Assembly: GCA_022315425.1 (NCBI GenBank) | Contig: JAIUPT010000034.1 | Span: forward strand, 310,001-374,000 | Direction: 5' to 3' | Length of the DNA: 64,000 bases | From: Pseudevernia furfuracea | Lineage: Eukaryota > Ascomycota > Lecanoromycetes > Lecanorales > Parmeliaceae | Shown: positions 54,776 through 64,000 of the stretch, in pieces | Layout of the letters: every line of letters starts with the position of its first letter | Numbering within the stretch: the first letter of the stretch is position 1 | Position numbers and translations under genes: made by a program | Notes under the pieces: model-generated | The model's database searches: none | What the model was told of the DNA's origin: nothing | What the model saw: only the letters and a program-made list of their open reading frames with translations

Positions 54776-56965
54776 CTCGTCTCCGTCACTCTCTCCTTCT
54801 GCGATCTCATCGATCAATTGAAATAAGAAAGACAGCTGAACTTTTAAGAACATATACACACTTAGAAAGGATCAGTTAGCGTCAAATATCTGATAGACAC
54901 TGAAGTCTCAGCAGAAAGCTTCATAAACACTAATTATGTTAAGAAGCATAGATTATCGATGATGTTACTATCGAAGCCATATAGACTAAGACTGGCTGAC
55001 GACAAGCTGATATCAAACATCACACATATGACGCGAGTTCAACTAACATTGAACGATCACACGAATAAGCTGTGATATCTGATCATCTCACTAAAAAGAT
55101 TTGATGTTATTCTAAGCATATCATGAATAAAACTATATAATCTCAGACCTTCCTTTGCTGAAAGATCTCTTATCTTTAACTCAAATTATTGCATGATCAA
55201 CTGTTTACAACATCATCAATCTTTCACGATTTATAGTCAATCGACGAAGAAGAAAGAGAGAAGACGCTTAGAATTTACATAAAACGACATTATAAAAATC
55301 TCTATCTACGTCTTCGTTCGCATGACGAAGAGAGAGAAAAATCAAACGTACGTTATGTGATTAAAAGACTTCGAGAGGCTGAAGAGTAAACCAGTCATGA
55401 ATACACATAATAGTATATCGGGATTTACGACAGACGTAGTCGCTATCACATCAGAGAATTATAAGAAGTTCTTTCAGAAGCTAAGAAAGAACTCTATGAC
55501 GTTAGAGAAACTAAGAATCAAAGTTTCAAAAACGTATTATAAATGAATCAACGTATAAAACCTCGTGAAAGCAAACAAGTTACTATCTCATCGAAAGATA
55601 GATTATTCGATTGAGCTATAATTAGAGACGTTATTATCTGCTAAGCGAGCCTATAAAATGTTAAGAGAACAAGTCACAGTGATCAAAGAGTATATGAAGA
55701 AAATGTTAAAAAAGAACTATATTCGATCAAGTACCTTCTCGTATATAGCGTCTATGCTGATCGTGAAGAAACTCGACGACGATTTGCGTATATGCGTGAA
55801 CTATCGTACACTAAACGCCTTGACGATTCGAAATCGAAACGCACCCTCACTGATAAGAGACACTCTTGTCAAGCTCTATATGATCAAGTGATATTTCAAA
55901 TTCGATATAATTGTCGTATTCAACGAAATCAGAATTAAGAAGGGGCATAAAGAGAAAATAACATTTCTCACAAGATACGATCTATTCGAATACGTCGTAA
56001 TGTCGTTTAGGCTATGCAACGCGCCAAGTACTTTTCAAGCCTTCATTAATGACATCTTACGCGAGTATCTCGATGTATTCTACTCTGTCTACTTGAATAA
56101 TATTCTTATTTACAGCGATACTAGAAAGAAACACATTAAGCATATAAGAAAGATACTAAAAAAGCTTCAACAAGCAGATTTATATCTGAATATCAACAAG
56201 TGTGAATTTCATACAAAACAAGTGAAGTATCTCGAACTAATCATTATAACTAAAGATCTTAAGATAAATTTCAAGAAGATTGAGACTGTAAAGAATTGAA
56301 AAACACCCAGATGCGTGAAGAATGTGTAAGCTTTTCTCGACTTCGTAAACTTTTATAGAAGGTTTGTATACGACTACTTAAGAATTACGACATCGCTATT
56401 CAATCTCACACGCACAGAATAAAAAGACTTTATGTTTTCTTAGACGACGAATAGTTCTGAATAGAGAGCATTTGAAGAACTCAAAAAGGCGTTTATAAGT
56501 GCGTCTGTACTTGCACATTTTGACTCAAACAAGAAGATATAAATCGAAACAGACGCTTTCGATTATGTTATAACGACTGTGCTTTTCCAGAAGAATAAAT
56601 AAGACACGTTGCGTTCTGTAGCCTTTATATTCAAGAAGATATCGTCTTAGAAATGTAACTACGAAATTTACGACAAAGAATTGTTAGCGATAATACGCGC
56701 CTTCGAGAAATGATATTTAGAGTTAGCTGAAACCCCAGTTGAAGATTTCATCAAAATCCTCATCGATCATAAGAATCTCGAATATTTCATATTTATAAAA
56801 TAGTTGAATAGAAGACAAGCTCGATGAATAGAATTCCTCTTCGAATTCAACTTTCGCATCATATATAAATTAGGAAAGCAAGACATAAAGTCGAACAGCT
56901 TGACTCGCCGCCTCGACGACATTTTAGAGAACGAGACTAATAACAGAAAACAACATCAGCATTAG
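54776..56965 (+). pseudogene. Gypsy protease, reverse transcriptase and RNase H, RIP-inactivated
   Basis: Protease: LIDTEVS near 54,893 in place of LIDTGAS. RT: an ASMLIVKKLDDDLRICVNYR block (about 55,745–55,806), a CNAPSTFQAFI block (56,015) and the catalytic box as YLNNILIYS (about 56,090), where YLDD is expected; Asp to Asn is a G-to-A change. RNase H: an ETDAFDY block (56,545), a YDKELLAI block (56,670) and a DHKNLEYF block (56,765). Many stops at Gln and Trp codons. It cannot encode an active enzyme. Confidence 0.88.
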
Positions 56966-58790
56966 GTGCTTTTGAAAGCAAAGTATCTGGAGAAGGAGAT
57001 GCAACAAGCGCTCAATCTTGCACCCTTGCTTCTAGACGAAGTCTCTCACACGGTTTCTAGCTTAATAGTTATGATGTATGACTTAGGTGAAAGAGGTATC
57101 GACGGAGAGAAGCTACTGAAAGAATCTTCGTCGACGGCGTCGAAGTCGTCTATCGAGAAGTTATCAAAAGAATTAACAGACGACTTCATTATCGAGTCGA
57201 ACATCGTGCTGAAAGTAAAAAGATTATATAAGAAGAATAAAGTTCTTTAACGAATTATTCTAACGAAGAAGGATAAACAGAGAAGGATATCTTAAGATCT
57301 AATCAAGAACGATCTTCGTCTGAAACTCGAGAACTATCAACTTGAAGATAATCTACTATACGTACGCAAACGACTGTACGTGTCTAACATCGACGAGTTG
57401 AAGACAAGAATAGTCAAGTTTATATACGACTTATCATCAGGAGATCACGCAGGGCGTGTCGCAATCTATAACAGAGTTAGTACGCATTACTACTGGCTCG
57501 GAATGACGAACACAGTCTCCAGGTTTGTGAGCAATTGCCATGTGTGTAAGAGATTCAAAAGCTACAGAGAAGGCAAACACGGACTTCTTAAGTCTCTCTC
57601 AGTATCAGAAAGATATTGAGAAGACATCTCAGTTGACTTCATTACTTCGTTACCCATTTGTTATAGACACGATCGTAACTATCAATATATAATAATTGTC
57701 GTGAATCGATTAACAAAGAAAAAGAAATTTATATCTTTGAATTCTCTCGAGATAGAAACAGTGATATAAGCTTTTCTTAAATGAGTCTGAAGGGAAGAGA
57801 GCTATCCCTTTACAATTATTTCTAACAGAGATATACAATTCATCGCTCATTTCTGACAGAGACTATATGAAAGAATCGAAACGCGATCAAAGTTATTTAC
57901 AGCGTTTCACTCAGAAACTGACGATCAAATCGAGAACATAAACTTCGCACTTAAATAATATCTTCGCGCGTACGTAAGCTACAATTAAGAAGACTGAGTG
58001 AACTTTCTATTCATCGCCGAATTCGAGACCAACTTAGTCAGAAGTGCATTCACAGAAGTTACCCCGTTCTTGACTATCAAAGAATACATATCGAAGTCCG
58101 ATTTGAAACCCCCAAAGTCGTGAGATTTCAATATAACTCAAAGAGCGAAAAGAGAAATTGTAGCGACGGACGACTTCGTCGCGAAAATTGAGAACATGCG
58201 AATGCATCTCCGACAGAAATTAGCCTGGGCAAGAGATATTCAAGAAGAATACGTCAATCGACGTCGCCTCCCATCACCAGAGCTACGTGTTGAAGACCTG
58301 ATCATGTTAGACTGCAGAAACATCAAAACGACGAGATCTAACAAGTCTCTCGACCACAAGAACATGAGGTCGTTCAAAATCATTCGAGCTATTAACAACT
58401 CAGCGTACGAATTGAAACTCCTCGTCACCATGAAAAAGGTCTTTTCTATTTTCCATCCTTGACTTCTACACAAGATCACAGATGATCCATTATCAGGACA
58501 AAGACAATCTCCGCCGTCGTCGATACACACGAACGACGAAGAAGCGAATCACCCCGCTGAGAAGATTCTTGACTCTAGAATAGACAATCGAAGAAAGGAT
58601 CCAGTTATAGAAAAGAAGAATTGCTTGATATACAAGATCAAGTACATCGATTATGACGACGATGATGATCCTCCTGTCTGGCAAGTCTTTATCGACGCCG
58701 TCGATTGCCCAGACTTGATAGTCGATTTTCATCACAAAAACTCAGATCACGAGGGTTCGTATTCATTATTCACAACTTCACAGAATTAAG
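56966..58790 (+). pseudogene. Gypsy integrase and chromodomain, RIP-inactivated
   Basis: The zinc-binding HHCC region is at about 57,440–57,560 (GDHAGRVAIYNRV, later CHVCKRFK). The core shows VDFIT (57,630) and SNRDIQF near 57,820 (SDR expected). A GPY-like C-terminal segment is at 58,196–58,462. A chromodomain lies at about 58,550–58,740 (HPAEKILDSRI, then YKIKYIDYD and VWQVF). The chromodomain assigns the element to chromoviruses, which target particular chromatin. Confidence 0.85.
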
Positions 58791-59015
58791 AATCTCTTCT
58801 TGCGTTATTGATACTCTACTGTGCTTATAGAACAGAAAGACTTGATCCTCTTCAGACTGAGAAGTCGTAAAAGAATATAGATTCTATGAGAGAATACGAA
58901 CATCGCTGTCGCTGTTACACAGTAAGCCCTCTTAATCAGAAAAGCTAACATCGCAAGAGCTATGAATAAAAGGATCGACAGTTATAGAAGTGCTGCCTCG
59001 CTGAAGAGGGAATAG

Positions 59016-59227
59016 TGTTATGGATTCAGGTCCGCAGTCCGATACTGTGACCTAATATCATTGTCATCAAGATTCAGCTCTATGACTCAGCCCTACATTA
59101 GCGCGTCAAGTCACGACCTTCTACTTCTACGAATACATGCATACACTTATACATAGAATTTCCATAGTTAGAATTCTATTTAAATCACATTCAAATACTA
59201 TTTCAGTTCTACATGTAGTCCCTGACA
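59016..59227 (+). repeat. 3' LTR of the Gypsy element (family C)
   Basis: 212 bases, followed by the ATATC duplication. It carries more C-to-T and G-to-A changes than the 5' LTR. Confidence 0.9.
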
Positions 59228-61860
59228 ATATCGTTCTTATTTATAACGTTATAATATTATTTTCTAATGAGCTTATAACGTATCTTTATAATTTAAAGTC
59301 TTCGTTACTTAACTATATCTTCTTTGATAGCTTTAAAATTCTTTTATAAATTATATATATAATCGTTAAGAGACTTTTATAGTCGATTATTAAAGTTATC
59401 AACTTTAAAGCTAAGTCGTAATTTTCGTTCTTCAAGCTAAAAATTTTTCGATAAAGTTAATTAAATTATTATATTAAACGTAAAGTTATTATCGTTAGAG
59501 TTATCGATAGCTACTGCTTTATCGAACTTAGATATCTCGAGTAATACACGCTTAACATCGAATTTTAAAGCATAATTCTCTTTAGAGTCTAAGGATATTA
59601 AAGACGTTAAAAACGTTAAAGACGTTAAATTATTCGAAGTCTTGATTATAGACTTTGTAATACGCTTTAATAAAGTTAATAAAGCTAAATCGTCTCTCTT
59701 TCGTTCTTTATCTCGCTCTTTATCTCGCTCGTCTTTTCGTTTTAATTCTCGTTCTTATTCTTATCTTTATATTAATACTTTTAATTATTTAAATACTTCT
59801 TTATGCTCGATATTATTGCTTCGTTAAATCAAATATATCTTTACTCGCTCGAATTTCGAGAGCACTCGTTTAATAAATCTTTTAAACTTTAACTTCGCAC
59901 GAGAAGAAAGATTTCGAGAGTCTCGAAATCTATCTTTAATACGAATAATAATCGATTCATGAATAACAAGAAGTAAATCACTCGACTATTATAAATCTTT
60001 TACTTCGATCAAAGAATTTCGTATATTAAAGACGACTAATTTTTGAAATCGTTAATAAGAATTTATATCGTAAAACTAAATTGTTTTAATATCTTCTAAT
60101 ATTTTCGCTTATATTCTATAAGTATATAATAGATTAGATATCGTAATAAAGTTATTAATATATTCTTTTAGTCTCTCTTTATCGTTAATCTTCTTATATT
60201 AATCAAACACTCGACGTAAGATAAATAATATTATATAAGCAATAATATCGCGAAACGTAATCTTTTGATACTTTATTAATAACATTTCTTTTATAGTCTT
60301 AATATCGACGATATAATCGTTACGTTAAATTAAAAGAAGCTTTATAATATCTTCAATTATAGTCTCGAGATCTTTTATTTTATATTAATCTATAATTATA
60401 AAGAAGTAAGAGCGAAAGATCTCTTATCGATCAAAAATCTAAGCTCTCTCTTTAAATCTATATTATTATTTTCATCTCTAAAACTAATAATATTAAAGAA
60501 ATAAAATAATTCGTTAATATAATATCGAACGTATTTGATCTTATATAAAATAATTTACTTCTTAGTCAGATAGACGCAGATTACGATATTAATATAATTA
60601 TATATCTTCTAAAAAGACTTTTACTTAGTTTTAAAAGTAATTGTATTAATTACGTATAAAACTCGAAATTAATAAGTGTAAAACTTCTTTTAATTCTTCT
60701 TAATATAAAAGAACGACTTATAATTAACGACTATATTCTTATTAATATGTTAGATATAAAGCATATATATAAAGTCTAAAAAGATCGCGTGATAAGTATT
60801 AATTAAGAACTTTTCGCGATTAGTGATATTAATAATAAGATCTCGAACGTTTAATATAATATATATATTTCGATATTACTGTAGCGCTTATCAATAATTC
60901 TCGTTCTTCTTAATAATTAAAAAGTAAAAGATCGCATAAAAAAAATCTCTCAGCGCGTTAACGTTCGTAATAATAAGCAAAGATAGTCTATATCTGTTAA
61001 TCTTATACGTAACGTTTATGATAATCATCTTTTAATTCTCTTTTAATATTTAATAATAGAACGTTCGCGAAAAGAAGAGATATATAACTCGATTCTTCGA
61101 GTTCTTTAAGAATCGAATATATTATTCATCTAATATATGCAGTTATTTAAATAGAGCTTATATTAATATAAAAGATTTTAATCTTTGATTACGAACTTTT
61201 TACTTCGCATTATAAATATCGTGTCTCTTTTAAATGAGATTCTTCTCGTAATCTCGATTTAAGTTATATAAAATGTTAGCTAATATAACACGTATAATCG
61301 ACTCAACGATAATGATCTCTTTTATTTATTTAATTAAGATAATTACTCGATAAACTATATAAGATACTCGTTTAATAGAATTATAATTATAAGACTTCTC
61401 TTTGATTCTTAAGCATTATCTATTCTTCTATTTATAGAGATTTAAAATATACTTAAACGAATATTTATTAAGACGTGAGATCTTATACTTTTTCTTTTAT
61501 TTAATTAATTCATAAATCTTATCTTTACGAGTGCAGCGTAATTAAACTTTAAACGTTTTTTCTTTTTATTTCTTTAAGAGCGTTTCTTAACAACGACGTA
61601 GTCTTCTTTAAGAGCGTGCTTTTTAATTAATACGATAAGACGAGTGTTAATAAACGTAGTTAGATTTAATGATAACGATAATAGATTTATAACGATAAGA
61701 AGATGTTTTATCTTTGATAAAAAAAATTGTGACGAATTACGACGTCTTACGAGAGAAGAGAATTCACTGAGACTCTTAAAGTTTTTATAAGACTTCGTAT
61801 CAAGTCTCTGATTTGCGAGCAAATTAGTTAGATCGAATAATACTAAAAGATATACTCATG
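59228..61860 (-). pseudogene. MULE transposase region, RIP-degraded
   Basis: On the minus strand, from about 61,640 downward, a KHALKEDYVVVKKRS segment matches the HAKEHGYAVVxxRS-type N-terminal (WRKY/FAR1-like) region of MULE transposases. Near 61,200–61,265 a RHDIYNAK segment followed by KVRN matches the conserved RDIYNAKxKxRR block. The catalytic part further down (60,900–59,300) is too degraded to read. Confidence 0.6.
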
Positions 61861-61879
61861 TTATTAGTCTATATCTATC

Positions 61880-62090
61880 TGGTAAGAAGAGGATATATAT
61901 ATGTAGTAAAAGAGTATATATATGTAATAAAAGACTATATATATCTATCAGAACCCTTTTAAAATATCGGTTTTAGTATCGTTGTAGAATAATGACGTTA
62001 AAATATTAAAAACCGATACAATTCTATTATCGTTACATATTTGAAATCGTTTAAATACTGTTAAGACATGTCAAGCCTGTCAAGCTAAGT
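61880..62090. repeat. MULE right terminal inverted repeat
   Basis: The inverted partner of the left terminus. The inner 80 bases are clear; the outer part toward 62,090 is weaker but follows the left end in order. AT content falls abruptly after about 62,160, which supports the border. Confidence 0.7.
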
Positions 62091-62159
62091 ACTCGGAAGT
62101 ATTAAATAGCGAGAAACATTAACGCTTTTAAGTATTTAACTGCAAAAATGAGCGATTTA

Positions 62160-62735
62160 GACGATTTTCTCGCGGGGGTGACAGATTCCAATACATGCGC
62201 CCACTATGATGGGGGGCACGGGGCCTATGTATGGTGGCATGTTGGTGTGGGGTTGCGGAATCCTGCACTTAGGTTGCCGGAGTCGATCTTTCGACGCTAA
62301 TTGAAAGATACAGCTGACTAATCATGTTACGGTTATTATTTAAGAACGTTTCATTGACCGGGGACGTCTACAAATTGTTACGATTATTATTTGTCACTGT
62401 CAAATGGCAAGTATATTAGGGTGTAACGTCCCGCCAGTATTACAGTAGCACTATCGTAGATTTACGGTACCAAATCCTGGCCTTGTGTCGCTAAGGTAGA
62501 GTACACAATCGCTACGTCACCAGTCAAACCCAATTTTCGCCTCCAAGCATCCCGAAGAATGCAGGTCAACTACATTTGGTACAAACGCAACATGGCATGT
62601 TCCAGATCTCCGATCCCAAACCCGAACGATTGCGATTCCAAATTGGAGCTGCATTCGGTATCGCACGCGGTCGAAAGGGGAAGGCCATCGCTCATGCACT
62701 GTACTCATGCACTCATGCAGGAATGCAGGAATGCA

Positions 62736-62772
<37 letters not shown>

Positions 62773-64000
62773 TGCCGGCAGGTGGGGTATAGTTTCCGTC
62801 GGCGAGACCGACGCACCGCGCACGGTCCTCGATTTCCCACGTGGTCTGGCTGCCTTTAAGAAATTTTAAATTATTACCCAGGCGGGATCATCTATCATCC
62901 ACTTATCCACTATGATCCCCAATAATTTCGGTAACCAGTCACGGCCATCAACTTGCCCGCTACCATGGCACAAATCAAAAAAGTCCGCATTTGGGGGGCA
63001 AACTGTGCATGGATGATGGGTACAACGTATTTGCATCTCGCTTCTGCACCTATATGCAGGCATGATGTGACATGGTATTAATCATTGGCCATATTTTTCC
63101 TTTTTTTTCCCTTTTCCTTCCTTTTCCAAATAGTCCGAAAGGTCCGTATTACAAATATCTATCATCATCAATTTCCCCAAAAGGTGATTGTCTTATCTAT
63201 CAGAGACACTACATGGCAAGATTGATTGGTCCAAAGGGGGAGAAAAAGGAGGTGTGAGATGAGATGGGGGCAAATGATGCATATGCTGGACGGGATTTGC
63301 CAGCTTTGCCAATTGGTAGCCCTTGAATAAGATATTTTAGGGTTCTTAGTTGCGATTGCCACGAGGCATGGCTGGCTGAGGGCTGCGGGTGTCGGTGGAT
63401 GGCGCCTTTGGGCAGCTCGAGTCCATTGGCTATTTATCGCACAGTTCGCCGAGAGGCGTGACCCGACAAATCAAAATAGATGCATGCAAGATTCCGGAGA
63501 CAGGTACCTAGTAGGGGAAAGTAGCGATGCATAGTTGCATACGCACTAGCAGCCTCGTAGATTTCGTAGATTGAATTTCAAGGGAACCCTGCACCATCAT
63601 AATCGAGCCTCTTACGCCAGACCATCTCAACATCAACATCCCAGCACAAAGGCACCAAATTGAGAGATTAACATTTTATCTGACAACGATGGGACTCGCT
63701 CTCGATATCGAAAGAAAAAAAGAACAAATAATAATGATGATAATAATGATAATAATGATTTTAATAATAATATTAATCGTTATTAGTGGGTTGTCGCAAG
63801 TCGGCGGAAAAAAAAGAAGGTGGGGTCCAGTAACGTAAGACACCCGAGACAAGCAAAATTGAAAAGTCGCTTCTTGGCTTCCATTTAGCCTCGACCAATC
63901 ATACAGTCAAATAAGCGAACGTCTCATGCAAGGGATCTCAAAAGTCCATCCCCTTCCTGACTTCGAGTGAGTCTGACATGTACTCACACTCCTGTCAAAG
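62160..64000. other. Ordinary-GC region without supported genes
   Basis: Contains a (GA)n microsatellite at about 62,738–62,769, preceded by GCAGGAAT repeats, and an AT-rich ATAATGAT-type run at about 63,720–63,785. Overlapping short frames at 62,517–62,869 have no family features. I see no RNA gene. Confidence 0.5.

Larger units (their letters stand above)
50191..59227 (+). mobile_element. Gypsy-type chromodomain retrotransposon (family C), RIP-mutated
   Basis: Two 212-base LTRs (50,191–50,402 and 59,016–59,227) start TGT and end CTGACA. A perfect 5-base target duplication ATATC flanks it (50,186–50,190 and 59,228–59,232). The order is gag, protease, RT, RNase H, integrase, chromodomain, all on the plus strand. 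The length without the nested element is about 6.8 kb. Stops and a purine tract (about 59,001–59,015) precede the 3' LTR. The host sequence is RIP-mutated throughout. A later, unmutated element (52,517–54,770) splits gag from pol. Confidence 0.92.
48717..62155 (-). mobile_element. MULE (Mutator-like) transposon with long TIRs, carrying nested insertions
   Basis: Inverted termini match over a long distance. The strongest parts are 48,856–48,937 and 61,880–61,968 (an AAAAGGGTTCTGATAG core, then repeats of the type TAGTCTTTTACTGCATGTACA). Weaker similarity extends outward for about 150–200 bases on each side (left from about 48,717, right to about 62,155). Without the 9-kb Gypsy insertion the element would be about 4.4 kb. 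Between the termini, 48,960–50,190 and 59,228–61,860 are RIP-degraded. A MULE-type transposase can be read on the minus strand at about 61,100–61,700. Long TIRs and this transposase fit MULEs. The 9-base target duplication expected for MULEs was not identified because the borders are blurred. Confidence 0.7.

Noticed and set aside
62517..62869. Open frames across the GA microsatellite
   Set aside because: The Arg/Glu run comes purely from the GA repeat, and the flanks have no coding character.

Overview
The window is fungal nuclear DNA from a filamentous ascomycete (Pezizomycotina). The evidence is short GT–AG introns of about 50–90 bases with CTNAC-like branch points, typical ascomycete housekeeping genes, and transposons whose decay fits repeat-induced point mutation (RIP: C to T and G to A, leaving AT-rich DNA with TAA/TAG/TGA at former Gln and Trp codons). 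The retroelement content resembles what I know from Leotiomycetes, but that is only an impression.

The layout is strongly two-compartment. From 1 to about 15,400 lies a transposon graveyard: the 3' part of a little-mutated LTR element whose ORF carries a BIR domain (1–2113), a Tad-like LINE fragment with a solo LTR inside it, a RIP-degraded minus-strand Gypsy element (about 3,960–9,570), three 154-base solo LTRs of a second family, and a RIP-degraded Fot1/pogo-type DNA transposon with TIRs and TA target duplication (12,784–15,379).

From about 15,400 to 48,700 is a normal-GC gene island. Identified genes are wdr59/mtc5 (SEA/GATOR2), ubc13, rpl24 (eL24), a Rax1-like RGS membrane protein, gna1, trm44, an alpha/beta hydrolase with an Asp nucleophile, tyw3 and a DUF2461 protein. 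There are also several hypothetical genes, a small probable secreted protein and broken gene remnants. Three divergent pairs share short promoters: wdr59/ubc13, gna1/trm44 and tyw3/DUF2461. All introns I placed keep the reading frame.

From about 48,700 to 62,150 is a second repeat block best read as three nested insertions. A Mutator-like (MULE) transposon with long inverted termini holds a RIP-mutated chromodomain Gypsy element (50,191–59,227, perfect ATATC target duplication). That element in turn holds a short, unmutated LTR element (52,517–54,770) of the same family as the BIR element at the left edge. The last 1.8 kb (62,160–64,000) is ordinary-GC DNA with simple repeats and no gene I can support.

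The most unusual content is the short LTR family, called family A here. Its members share LTRs and a 3' module but have different 5' cargo, one copy encodes a BIR domain joined to Gag-like and zinc-finger segments, and both it and its Gypsy host show a short LTR-to-leader complementarity expected of self-primed (Tf1-type) reverse transcription.
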